Source of the DNA: Bacillota bacterium
Lineage (GTDB): Bacteria; Bacillota; Clostridia; Acetivibrionales; JAFADI01
Assembly: GCA_023424965.1 (NCBI GenBank)
Contig: JAFADI010000156.1
Location: forward strand, 1-14,898
DNA length: 14,898 nt
Reading direction: 5' to 3'
Below, in pieces: positions 1-7,915 of the stretch. Below the pieces are notes generated by a model, which was not told the origin of the DNA, did not search any database, and worked only from the letters and a program-made list of their open reading frames with translations. The stretch's first letter is position 1. Every line of letters starts with the position of its first letter. Made by a program: the position numbers and the translations under genes.

Positions 1-827
1 TAGAATTTTTAGAGAGAAAGGCCGCAGAGATCCGCATGGACCTGCTGCAAATGATCTATGAGGGAAAGACGGGACACACGGGAGGTTCCCTTTCCTGTAC
101 CGATATACTGACCACCCTGTATTACGGGGTTATGAAAACAGATCCTGCCAATCCCCGGTGGGAAGACCGGGACCGGTTTATCCTCAGCAAGGGCCACTCG
201 GTGGAAGGATATTACTGCATACTGGCGGACAAGGGCTTTTTCCCAAAGGAAGAACTGAAGACCTTTTCCAAATTCGGCTCCAGGCTCATAGGGCATCCCA
301 ACAACAAGGTGCCGGGGGTGGAGATGAACACGGGGGCCCTGGGCCATGGCCTGTCCATCTCGGTGGGCATGGCGCTGGCGGCCAAAATGAACGGGAAAAG
401 CTACCGGGTATTCACCCTGATGGGGGACGGAGAACAGGCGGAGGGTTCCATCTGGGAAGCCGCCATGTCGGCGGCTCATTACCGGCTGGATAACCTCATT
501 GCCATCATCGACAGGAACAAGCTCCAGATTTCCGGGTCCACCGAAGAGGTGATGGCCCTGGACTGCCTGGAGGAGAAGTGGAGGAGCTTCGGCTGGGAGG
601 TTATCGCCGTGGACGGGCACGACCACGCTAGCATGCTGGAGGTCTTCGGCAATACCCCCAGGACAGAGGGCAAGCCCACCCTTGTGATGGCCTACACCAC
701 AAAAGGCAAGGACGTGTCCTTCATGGAAAACGCCGCCCACTGGCACCATGGAGCCCCAAGCCAGGAGCAGCTGGCGCTGGCACTGAAAGAACTATCGGTA
801 AAAACAGGAGGTGGCCTCAATGAATAA
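1..827 (+). CDS. Transketolase, N-terminal (ThDP pyrophosphate-binding) subunit, 5'-truncated by window edge
   Basis: This is the N-terminal half of a split transketolase, the subunit that binds the diphosphate and Mg2+ of thiamine diphosphate. It works with the next gene to transfer two-carbon ketol units between sugar phosphates in the cytoplasm. The reading frame is open from base 3, before the ATG at 36, and the upstream residues (EFLERKAAEIR) fit the usual start of the family, so the true start lies outside the window. Visible motifs are GHTGGSLS (HPGG-like) near 72-95, SKGHS near 190, TGALGHGLS near 338-364, and the ThDP motif GDGEQAEG at 426 followed by the conserved DRNK near 510. Spacing is tight: its stop codon overlaps the next gene. 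The family is certain. The actual substrate is not: it could be a housekeeping-like pentose-phosphate transketolase or one dedicated to the neighbouring pathway. Confidence 0.93.
   Translation, partial: EFLERKAAEIRMDLLQMIYEGKTGHTGGSLSCTDILTTLYYGVMKTDPANPRWEDRDRFILSKGHSVEGYYCILADKGFFPKEELKTFSKFGSRLIGHPNNKVPGVEMNTGALGHGLSISVGMALAAKMNGKSYRVFTLMGDGEQAEGSIWEAAMSAAHYRLDNLIAIIDRNKLQISGSTEEVMALDCLEEKWRSFGWEVIAVDGHDHASMLEVFGNTPRTEGKPTLVMAYTTKGKDVSFMENAAHWHHGAPSQEQLALALKELSVKTGGGLNE
806..813 (+). promoter_or_regulatory. Ribosome binding site AGGAGGTG for the transketolase C-subunit
   Basis: AGGAGGTG lies 6 bases before the ATG at 820. This spacing supports ATG 820 over the in-frame GTG at 811, which overlaps the Shine-Dalgarno itself. 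The site lies inside the end of the upstream gene, consistent with translational coupling. Confidence 0.8.
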
Positions 828-1758
828 CATACCCAACAGGCAGGTGGTGTGCGAAGCACTCATAGAGCTGGCGGCAAAGGACAAAGACATCCTGGTGCTG
901 ACCAGCGATTCCAGGGGTTCCGCCTCCATGACCAGCTATGCAAAGCAGCTGCCGGAGCAGTTCGTGGAAGTGGGGATCGCGGAACAGAACATCGTGGGAA
1001 TCGCCGCCGGACTGGCGGCCTCCGGCAAAAAGCCCTATGTGGCTTCCCCGGCCTGCTTCCTCAGCATGCGGAGCATTGAACAGGTGAAGGTGGATGTGGC
1101 CTACTCCCACACCAACGTAAAGCTGGTGGGCATCAGCGGGGGCATCAGCTACGGGGCCCTGGGCATGTCCCACCACTCCCTCCAGGACATCGCAGTGATG
1201 CGGGCCATCCCGGGAATAACCGTCATCCTGCCGGCAGACAGGCATGAAACAAGGAAGATGATGGAGGCGTTGATAAAGACCGACGAGCCCGCCTACATAC
1301 GGATCGGCAGGAATCCCGTGGAGGACGTATACCCTTCCGGAGACTATGAATTCACGATAGGCAAGGCCGTCACCATGGCGGAAGGCACAGACCTGACCAT
1401 CATCGCCGCAGGAGAGACCGTAAGGATGGCCCTTGATGCGGCCGAGGCACTGAAACAAAAAGGCATCGGCTGCCGGGTAGTGAACATGCATACCTTGAAA
1501 CCCCTGGACGAAGAGGCCGTGATTAAAGCGGCAAAAGAGACGGGACACCTCATAACGGTGGAAGAGCACAGCATCCATGGCGGGCTTGGCGCCGCCGTAT
1601 CGGAGGTGGTGGTGCAGAACTGCCCCGTGCCGGTGAAAATCCTCGGCATACCCGATGAGCCCGCAATTCCCGGTAAATCCGGCGAAGTATTCAGGCACTA
1701 CGGCATAAGCGTGGAAAACATAAGCAGGATCGCGTTGGAAATGCTGGGGAAAGCGTAG
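820..1758 (+). CDS. Transketolase, C-terminal (pyrimidine-binding) subunit
   Basis: This 312-residue protein is the second half of the split transketolase: the pyrimidine-binding domain followed by the C-terminal transketolase domain. Visible motifs include VGIAEQN with the catalytic-type glutamate at residue 55, which activates the ThDP aminopyrimidine, and the GISYGALGMSHHSLQD stretch (codons near 1147-1190) typical of this family. The C-terminal domain has LTIIAAGE near 1393 and VEEHSIHGGLG near 1557. The start at ATG 820 is set by the AGGAGGTG site and overlaps the upstream stop codon, as expected for subunits made in equal amounts. Eight bases separate it from the kinase gene. Split transketolases occur both in central metabolism and in dedicated sugar operons. 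The kinase and importer nearby favour a dedicated role, which is inference. Confidence 0.95.
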   Translation: MNNIPNRQVVCEALIELAAKDKDILVLTSDSRGSASMTSYAKQLPEQFVEVGIAEQNIVGIAAGLAASGKKPYVASPACFLSMRSIEQVKVDVAYSHTNVKLVGISGGISYGALGMSHHSLQDIAVMRAIPGITVILPADRHETRKMMEALIKTDEPAYIRIGRNPVEDVYPSGDYEFTIGKAVTMAEGTDLTIIAAGETVRMALDAAEALKQKGIGCRVVNMHTLKPLDEEAVIKAAKETGHLITVEEHSIHGGLGAAVSEVVVQNCPVPVKILGIPDEPAIPGKSGEVFRHYGISVENISRIALEMLGKA

Positions 1759-1766
1759 GTGCAGGC

Positions 1767-3257
1767 ATGGGCAAAGGGTATATTCTGGCCTTGGACCAGA
1801 GCACTTCCGGTTCAAAGGCAATGATCGTGGACAAAGGCGGGGCCATCATTGCGAAGGCCTCCCGGGAGCACAGGCAGTACTATCCCAACCCGGGCTGGGT
1901 GGAACACGACCCCCTGGAGATTTATGGGAATGTAAAAGCCATCCTCAAGGAGGTGCTGGAAAAGGCAGGCATGGGCGCCGGCGACATGGAAGCACTGGCC
2001 GTCACCAACCAGCGGGAGACGGTGCTGGTGTGGGACAAAACCACCGGCCTGCCCATCCACAATGCCATCGTATGGCAGTGCCGGCGCACCTCGGACATGT
2101 GTGAAAAACTCAAGAACGACGGAGTCGAAGCAGCGGTCCGGCAGAAGACCGGATTGCTGCTGGACCCCTACTTTTCCGCCACCAAAATCAGGTGGATACT
2201 GGAGCAGGTAAAGGGAGCCGGAGAAAAAGCCCGGTCGGGACAACTGCTGCTGGGAACCGTCGATGCCTGGCTGGTATGGAAGCTGACGGGAGGGAAGGTA
2301 CATGCCACCGATTACACCAATGCCAGCCGCACCCTCCTGTTCAACATCCGCACCCTCCGGTGGGACGACGAACTGCTGGAGCTCTTCGGGATCCCCGCAA
2401 GCATGCTGCCAGAAATCAAATCCTCCGACGACATTTTCGGATATACTGCTGCCGGGGAGCTGTTTGAGGAAGAACTGGCCATCACCGGGGTTATCGGGGA
2501 TTCCCAGGGAGCCCTCTTCGGACAGAACTGCTTCGAGCCGGGAATGGTAAAAGCCACCTATGGAACCGGCTCCTCCATCATGATGAACATCGGGGACAAA
2601 TTCAAAGAGGCGGGCAGCGGGCTGGTGACCTCGGTGGCCTGGGGAATCGGCGGCAAAGTGGAATATGTGCTGGAGGGTATTGTGCATTGCACCGGAGATG
2701 CATTAAAATGGGTAAAAGACAACCTGGGCCTCTTCAACAGCTTTGAAGAAGCAAGGGACATGGCAAGCTCCCTGGAAAGCAATGAGGGAGTATATATGAT
2801 CCCGGCCTTCGTGGGCCTTGGGATACCCCACTGGGATTCGGAGGCCAGAGCGGCCGTGGTGGGCATGTCAAGGCGCACGGGAAAAGAGCATGTCGTAAGG
2901 GCGGCGGTGGAAGCCACCGCTTACCAGATCAAAGACGCGGTGGACCTGATGGCGGCGGAATCGGGCATCAGGCCCAGGGAGCTGCGGGTGGACGGAGGTC
3001 CCACAAAAGATGCCTTCCTGATGCAGTTCCAGGCGGATATGCTGGAGCTGAAAGTGGTGGGCACGGAAATTGCCGAGCTTTCCTCCATGGGGTCGGTTTA
3101 CCTGGCGGGGCTGGCGGTGGGCCTGTGGAAGGACAAAGAGGAAATAGGGCAGTTGAGGAAAGAGAGCCGGGCCTATCTTCCCGCCATGGACGGCACCTTA
3201 AGGGAACTTTGCTGGGAAGGCTGGAAGCAGGCTGTCGGGAGGGTGCTGACAAAGTAG
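1767..3257 (+). CDS. FGGY-family carbohydrate kinase, glycerol-kinase-like but with altered substrate pocket
   Basis: This 496-residue ATP-dependent sugar or polyol kinase has two ribonuclease-H-like domains and aligns with E. coli GlpK over its whole length as I recall that sequence, with nearly identical numbering. It keeps D10 and the N-terminal phosphate loop (ALDQSTSGSK), R83-E84 (NQRET), W103 (IVWQCRRT), Y135 (DPYFS), the catalytic-base Asp at 245, and YGTG at 265-268 in the ATP site. It differs where GlpK grips glycerol: Gln246 is Ser (GDSQ) and Phe270 is Ser (GTGSS). The GGKGG loop for fructose-1,6-bisphosphate control is absent, and so is the histidine phosphorylated by HPr in Gram-positive GlpK. 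The gene follows the transketolase pair by 8 bases, so a ketose or polyol feeding transketolase is a better substrate guess than glycerol. Automated annotation would probably say glycerol kinase. Confidence 0.85.
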   Translation: MGKGYILALDQSTSGSKAMIVDKGGAIIAKASREHRQYYPNPGWVEHDPLEIYGNVKAILKEVLEKAGMGAGDMEALAVTNQRETVLVWDKTTGLPIHNAIVWQCRRTSDMCEKLKNDGVEAAVRQKTGLLLDPYFSATKIRWILEQVKGAGEKARSGQLLLGTVDAWLVWKLTGGKVHATDYTNASRTLLFNIRTLRWDDELLELFGIPASMLPEIKSSDDIFGYTAAGELFEEELAITGVIGDSQGALFGQNCFEPGMVKATYGTGSSIMMNIGDKFKEAGSGLVTSVAWGIGGKVEYVLEGIVHCTGDALKWVKDNLGLFNSFEEARDMASSLESNEGVYMIPAFVGLGIPHWDSEARAAVVGMSRRTGKEHVVRAAVEATAYQIKDAVDLMAAESGIRPRELRVDGGPTKDAFLMQFQADMLELKVVGTEIAELSSMGSVYLAGLAVGLWKDKEEIGQLRKESRAYLPAMDGTLRELCWEGWKQAVGRVLTK

Positions 3258-3320
3258 AGGCCACAGGGGATGGCGGCCGAAAGGTCCATCAGTTTTTCTT
3301 GTACCGGGGGGACAGAGGAA

Positions 3321-5141
3321 ATGAAAATAATTTCTTTGGTATTAAAACACTTTGGCGATATCAGCCTTCAAAAGAAGCTGACGGTTTCCTATTTTCTCCT
3401 TATCTTTTTTCCCCTTGCCGTTGTGGGACTGTTTGCCTATAACATTTCCGCCTTTTCCATAAGGAATGAGGTAACGAGGTATATATCGGAGGTGCTGCAG
3501 CAGGTAAACGACAACATCGACAACAGCATCTACGAACTGGACAGGATGGCCGCCATCCTCAGCGTGGACGACGGGGTGCTCAGGATACTGGATAAGCCCA
3601 GAGAGCGGCCCCAGCAGGATATTTACCGGGATGATGCCATCATTGAGCAGAAGATCAATGATCTGCTCAATTTCAGAACAAACATTGAAGGGCTGTTCCT
3701 CTTCAGCTACAACGGGGAAGTATACCAGTACAAGGGGGTAAACCGGAGCATCCGTCCCGATTACACCTTTACAAGCACCCGCTGGTATGTGACCATGCAG
3801 TCCATGGGGGTCAACCAGTTGCTCATTCCCACCCACATCCAGGACCAGGTGCTGACTTCCGGGCAAAGAAAAACCGTATTTTCCTATGTCAGGGAAATCA
3901 AAGACATGAATACCGACAAATCGCTGGGCAATGTGCTCATCGACGTAAATACCGATGTCATAAAAAAGATATGGGATAAGCTCAACACGAAAAAATCCAT
4001 GGAACTGATGATCATGGACTACAACAAGACCATCATCTATCACACCCGGGAGGATATGATTTCCACCCAATTCCGGAGCAACTACATCAGCAAAATACTA
4101 AAGGCCAGAAACGGCAGTATCACCGCCGTGATAGACAACAAACCGGCGCTGGTGACCTTCAACACCTCCCAGTTCACCAACTGGACGGTTATCAGCATCA
4201 TTCCCGTCAGCGTCCTGTACAGCGACATCACCAATATTTCCTATGTCATTTTACTCACGGTGGTGCTATGCCTGCTTTTATCCTTCCTTATTGCGGTTCT
4301 CATCAGCAGGTCCATTACAAAGCCCATTTTCAAACTGCGGCAGCTCATGAAGGTGGCGGAATCGGGGCAGTTCTCCATCAATGCACCGGTGAGGAGCAAG
4401 GATGAAATCGGGGCCTTAAGCTCCAGCTTCAACACCATGGTTGCGAAAATAAACGGCCTCATTCAGACGGTGTATGAAACCCGCATCCTCAAAAAAGAGG
4501 CGGAACTCAATGCGCTGCAGGCACAAATCAACCCTCATTTCCTCTATAACACACTGCAAACCATCGATATCATCGCACAGAAGGAGGGCATCAACGTCAT
4601 CTGCATGGTCTGCCGCTCCCTGTCGAGAATGTTCAGGTACAGCATCAACCGGGGGAAGGAGTTTGTGCCCCTGTCTGCCGAGCTGGAGCATGTGAAGGAC
4701 TATGTAAATATCCAGAAGGTCCGCTTCAGGGACAGGTTCGAGGTGGTATACGACATTGAGGAGGAGCTCATGCAATGCCGGGTGGTGAAGCTCATTCTCC
4801 AGCCCATCGTGGAGAATGCCCTGCTGCACGGGATTGAAAGCAAAAAGGGCAAATGTGTCATAACACTGTCGGCAAAGGTGCTGGAGGAGGTTGCTTACAT
4901 TTCCATTGAGGACACGGGAGTGGGAATGGACGAAAAGCAGCTTGGGGCCATCAGGGAATCCTTGAATGAAGAAATTATCCATGCGGAACTGGACGGCCTG
5001 GTGAGGAAAAGCATCGGTATGAAAAATGTAAATGCCAGGATCCGGTTGTATTTCGGAGAGCAGTACGGCATAGCCATCGAAAGCGCTTTAGGCAAGGGAA
5101 CAAAGATCACGATTTCAATTCCTGTATTTGTCCATAAATAA
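3321..5141 (+). CDS. YesM/LytS-type sensor histidine kinase with extracytoplasmic dCache-like domain
   Basis: This 606-residue membrane sensor kinase probably phosphorylates the response regulator encoded next. TM1 spans about residues 22-42. An extracytoplasmic region of about 260 residues follows, which looks like a dCache sensor domain (FLFSYNGEVYQY and STRWYVTMQ segments). TM2 is near 306-328, then a HAMP domain (ISRSITKPI onward). The His_kinase domain carries the phosphoacceptor His406 in INPHFLYNTLQ, and the HATPase domain has the N box (QPIVENALLHGI, near 490-502) and glycine-rich boxes (DTGVGMD, SIGMKNVNARI). ATG 3321 was chosen because a purine-rich GGGGGGACAGAGGAA precedes it. An in-frame upstream ATG at 3270 would add 17 residues with no good ribosome site. 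The 63-base gap after the kinase gene shows no clear promoter. Adjacent binding proteins suggest its signal is a protein-bound sugar (inference). Confidence 0.93.
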   Translation: MKIISLVLKHFGDISLQKKLTVSYFLLIFFPLAVVGLFAYNISAFSIRNEVTRYISEVLQQVNDNIDNSIYELDRMAAILSVDDGVLRILDKPRERPQQDIYRDDAIIEQKINDLLNFRTNIEGLFLFSYNGEVYQYKGVNRSIRPDYTFTSTRWYVTMQSMGVNQLLIPTHIQDQVLTSGQRKTVFSYVREIKDMNTDKSLGNVLIDVNTDVIKKIWDKLNTKKSMELMIMDYNKTIIYHTREDMISTQFRSNYISKILKARNGSITAVIDNKPALVTFNTSQFTNWTVISIIPVSVLYSDITNISYVILLTVVLCLLLSFLIAVLISRSITKPIFKLRQLMKVAESGQFSINAPVRSKDEIGALSSSFNTMVAKINGLIQTVYETRILKKEAELNALQAQINPHFLYNTLQTIDIIAQKEGINVICMVCRSLSRMFRYSINRGKEFVPLSAELEHVKDYVNIQKVRFRDRFEVVYDIEEELMQCRVVKLILQPIVENALLHGIESKKGKCVITLSAKVLEEVAYISIEDTGVGMDEKQLGAIRESLNEEIIHAELDGLVRKSIGMKNVNARIRLYFGEQYGIAIESALGKGTKITISIPVFVHK

Positions 5142-5152
5142 GGGGTGGTGGT

Positions 5153-6784
5153 ATGGAACTCAGAATTTTGATTGTCGATGACGAAGAGATTATAAGGGAA
5201 GGCATCCGGTTCAAGGTCAATTATCTTCTGCCCGGGGCCTTGATTGCGGGAGAGGCCCAGGATGCGGACGAAGCCATGGATATGGTCAAAACCTGCCGTC
5301 CGAATGTGGTGATTACGGATATCTGCATGCCGGAGACCGACGGCATTGAATTTATAAGAAGGGCCAAAGCCGTGAATGACAGGCTCAAATTCGTGATCAT
5401 CAGCGGTTATCAGGATTTCGGCTATGCCAGAAATGCCATAAGCCTGGGCGTGGACGAGTATTTGCTAAAGCCCATCGAGGACGGGCAGTTGCAGGAAATC
5501 CTCCTTAAAATCCAGGGGGAGCTGGAGGAGGAAGTCCGGAAGGAGGCAAAAATTTCGAGCCTGAAAAGTGAAATCAGGACGGGCAGGGATTCTTTGAAGG
5601 ACAAATACTTTGCGGACATCATCAACCATCCGGAGGATGTGGATGTCCGGCAGATTGTCAAAAACCTGGAAATCCTGGATATCAGGTTCACAAAACCCTG
5701 TTTTACCGTTGTTAACATCATGGTCTCCTGCTGCCACAATACCTCGGGCTTTCTCCTGGAGAAAGACCTTTCCATTCTCAAGTACTCCATAAAAAACATT
5801 GCCGAGGAGATTCTGGCGGCCCTTGGGACGGTGGTGGCCTTCGAGAGCCTGAAGGACGACAAGCAGGTGATTGCCCTGATAAACCACGAATCCGCGGTGA
5901 ATAGCCACAAGGTCAATGAATTGTGCCGGGAGATCATCCATTCCCTGAACAAGTACCTGAAGCTGTCCCTCTCCATAGGAATCGGAAACAGTTTCAGCCA
6001 TATGCAAGATATGCCCAATGCCTACATGGAAGCCTATATTGCAGCACTGCAGAGGATCGTATTAGGAAGCGACAGGGTCATAGAATTCAGGCAGGTACCC
6101 GATTCCAACAGGATCACCTTTTTTCTCACCGATGACTATAAGATGCGGCTGGTGAATTACGTCAAGGAAGGCAATGCCAGGAGGTGCTGCGAGATTGTGG
6201 ACCGGATTTTCGGGCAGATCGAGGCGGGGAAGCTTCCCTACAAGAATATCAAAGTGCTCTATATCGATCTGCTCCTGCTGCTGAGTAAAACCGTCAAAGA
6301 GGCAGGAGGAAGCTGGGAGAAGATTTTCCGGGAAGATGTTTTCTCCGAAGAATATCTGCTCCGGTGCATATCGCTGGATTCCCTCAAAGCCCTGGTCAAA
6401 AGCCATGTTGCCCTTATATGCGGTTATATAAGCGGTCTGGCAAAATCAGAGGGGAAAAAGGTGATTGACGAGATCAAGGAATACATCGACAATTATTATT
6501 ATTCCGAGGTGAACCTGACGGAGCTGGCGGGCAAATATTATTTGAACTCCAATTACCTGGGACAGCTGTTCAAAACGGAATCGGGAGAAAACTTTGTGGA
6601 TTACCTCACCCGGAAGAGGATCGAGAAGTCGGTGGACCTGCTGCTAAACACCGAATTTCATACCTATAAGGTGGGAGAGATGGTGGGCTATGTGAATCCC
6701 AAGTACTTTTGCGACGTGTTCAAGAAGGTGGTGGGGATGACGCCCTCCCAGTTCAGGCAGCAGAGGGTGTCGGAAGTAAGCTGA
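5153..6784 (+). CDS. YesN-type response regulator, REC plus AraC-family DNA-binding domain
   Basis: This 543-residue cytoplasmic transcription regulator is the likely partner of the sensor kinase 11 bases upstream. The receiver domain (residues 1-120) has the acidic pair D9-D10, phosphoacceptor D56 (VVITDICMP), S84 in VIISGY and K106 in LLKPIE, so it should be phosphorylatable. A long central region (about 125-430) is the variable middle domain seen in YesN proteins. The C-terminal AraC domain begins near residue 437 and has two helix-turn-helix units: NLTELAGKYYLNSNYLGQLFK, cut here at its ends, and the second around YKVGEMVGYVNPKYF with the conserved FKKVVGMTPSQFRQQ. GGGGTGG just before ATG 5153 serves as ribosome site. 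Its likely targets are the importer genes downstream and perhaps the metabolic module upstream. No confident direct-repeat operator was identified. Confidence 0.94.
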   Translation: MELRILIVDDEEIIREGIRFKVNYLLPGALIAGEAQDADEAMDMVKTCRPNVVITDICMPETDGIEFIRRAKAVNDRLKFVIISGYQDFGYARNAISLGVDEYLLKPIEDGQLQEILLKIQGELEEEVRKEAKISSLKSEIRTGRDSLKDKYFADIINHPEDVDVRQIVKNLEILDIRFTKPCFTVVNIMVSCCHNTSGFLLEKDLSILKYSIKNIAEEILAALGTVVAFESLKDDKQVIALINHESAVNSHKVNELCREIIHSLNKYLKLSLSIGIGNSFSHMQDMPNAYMEAYIAALQRIVLGSDRVIEFRQVPDSNRITFFLTDDYKMRLVNYVKEGNARRCCEIVDRIFGQIEAGKLPYKNIKVLYIDLLLLLSKTVKEAGGSWEKIFREDVFSEEYLLRCISLDSLKALVKSHVALICGYISGLAKSEGKKVIDEIKEYIDNYYYSEVNLTELAGKYYLNSNYLGQLFKTESGENFVDYLTRKRIEKSVDLLLNTEFHTYKVGEMVGYVNPKYFCDVFKKVVGMTPSQFRQQRVSEVS

Positions 6785-6864
6785 TAAAAGTGTTATCTTG
6801 TATCGTTTAGGCAAAGAAGACGCTAATTTAAAGTGCGGCTTCATTATATGAAAGGGTGGGAGCT

Positions 6865-7908
6865 TTGAACAGAGTGAACAGGGTGCTGACCGCAGTCCTC
6901 CTTGTGCTGTGCATATGCCTGGCGGGCCTGCTGGGCGGGACGACAATCGAAAAGATAAAAAAGCTGGGGGAGGAATCCAGGGATTCCGGCACCGCATCCG
7001 CTGCCGGGGTTGACCCTTCGGAGGAGGAGTATGTCTGGATCGGTACCATGATTGACCACCCCATGTATATCAACAATGACCAGGAGGCTTTAAAGCAGTT
7101 TGCCAGGGACGTGGGCGTCAAGGTGACCATCGAGGGCCCCAGGGAGTACGACATTCCCGGACAAACGGCGGCCATCGAGGCGGCCATTAAAAGAAAGCCC
7201 GCGGGCATCATGGTCCTCGGCATGGAAAGGGGATTGATTCCCGCGGTGAACAAGGCGGTGGACGCCAGGATTCCCATCATTACGGTGGACGCGGACCTGG
7301 TGGAGAGCAAGCGGATTGCCTTTGTAGGGTCCAACTGGTACAACCTGGGGGTCAAGCAGGCGGAGGCCATGGTCAAGCTCATCGGGGGAAAAGGGAAGGT
7401 GGCCGCCATCGGTATCGGCCAGGCGGACAATATGCAGCAGGGCTATGAAGGCTTTAAAAGCGTATTGAAAAAATACCCCGATGTCACCTACCTGGGGGAG
7501 TTCGATGACATGTGCAACGTGGAGGAAGCCCAGAGAATTACGGAGGAGCTTCTCCACAGGTATCCCGACATCGCCGGTATTGCAGGCTTTGACGTCAACA
7601 GCGGCCCCGGCATCGCCCTGGCCGTAAAGGAAGCGGACCTGGTAGGAAAGCTCAAGGTCACCTGCGTGGACATTGAACCCGTACACCTGAAGCTGTGCAA
7701 GGAAGGCGTGGTACAAAAGCTGGTGGGGCAGAAAAGAAAGCTCTTTACCTACTACGGCGCCAGGATGCTCTATGATTACAACCATGCCACCTTGAGCTTC
7801 ACACCGGATAAAAACAAAAACATGATTGCTCCCATCCCTTACATCATCGATACCGGCTTGATCGAGGTGGACCAGACCAATGTGGAGTCTTTCCTGCAGG
7901 GAGGCTGA
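6865..7908 (+). CDS. Membrane-anchored RbsB-fold sugar-binding protein, probable sensor accessory
   Basis: This protein of about 347 residues has one N-terminal hydrophobic helix (about residues 7-25, VLTAVLLVLCICLAGLLGG) followed by a type I periplasmic-binding fold. The cysteines in the helix are preceded by Leu or Ile rather than Gly, Ala or Ser, so there is no normal lipobox and the protein probably stays tethered by an uncleaved signal anchor. Fold markers are WIGTMIDHPMYINNDQ, AGIMVLGME, IPIITVDADL, GIGQADNMQQGYEGF, and GIAGFDVNSGPGIALAVKEA. No ABC genes pair with it directly; it follows the two-component genes by 80 bases and precedes another binding protein by 7. XylFII, which binds xylose and partners LytS, is the nearest precedent. 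The start is uncertain: TTG 6865 follows AGGGTGG at a reasonable distance, while GTG 6856 and GTG 6874 are alternatives. Confidence 0.85.
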   Translation: MNRVNRVLTAVLLVLCICLAGLLGGTTIEKIKKLGEESRDSGTASAAGVDPSEEEYVWIGTMIDHPMYINNDQEALKQFARDVGVKVTIEGPREYDIPGQTAAIEAAIKRKPAGIMVLGMERGLIPAVNKAVDARIPIITVDADLVESKRIAFVGSNWYNLGVKQAEAMVKLIGGKGKVAAIGIGQADNMQQGYEGFKSVLKKYPDVTYLGEFDDMCNVEEAQRITEELLHRYPDIAGIAGFDVNSGPGIALAVKEADLVGKLKVTCVDIEPVHLKLCKEGVVQKLVGQKRKLFTYYGARMLYDYNHATLSFTPDKNKNMIAPIPYIIDTGLIEVDQTNVESFLQGG

Positions 7909-7915
7909 GGCGGAA

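Noticed and set aside
36..38. ATG that could be read as the transketolase N-subunit start
   Set aside because: The frame is open upstream to the window edge and the preceding residues fit the family N-terminus, so the gene starts outside the window.
811..813. GTG as a start for the transketolase C-subunit
   Set aside because: It lies inside the AGGAGGTG ribosome site; ATG 820 has correct spacing.
817..1821. Long open frame on the minus strand opposite the transketolase C-subunit (about 334 codons)
   Set aside because: It mirrors a strongly supported plus-strand gene, has composition biased toward His, Gly and Val, and shows no recognisable domain. Similar antisense frames opposite the kinases, regulator and importer genes were dismissed for the same reason.
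5080..5089. Perfect palindrome AAAGCGCTTT resembling the core of a CcpA (cre) site
   Set aside because: It lies within the histidine kinase coding sequence, where it encodes ordinary residues, and the flanks miss the cre consensus at three positions.
6783..6797. GATAA/TTATC inverted repeat after the response regulator gene
   Set aside because: Five AT-rich pairs with no real U-tract are too weak to call a terminator.
6848..6868. Six-codon frame MKGWEL just before the RbsB-fold sensor gene
   Set aside because: It is too short to be supported as a leader peptide and overlaps the probable ribosome site and start of the next gene.
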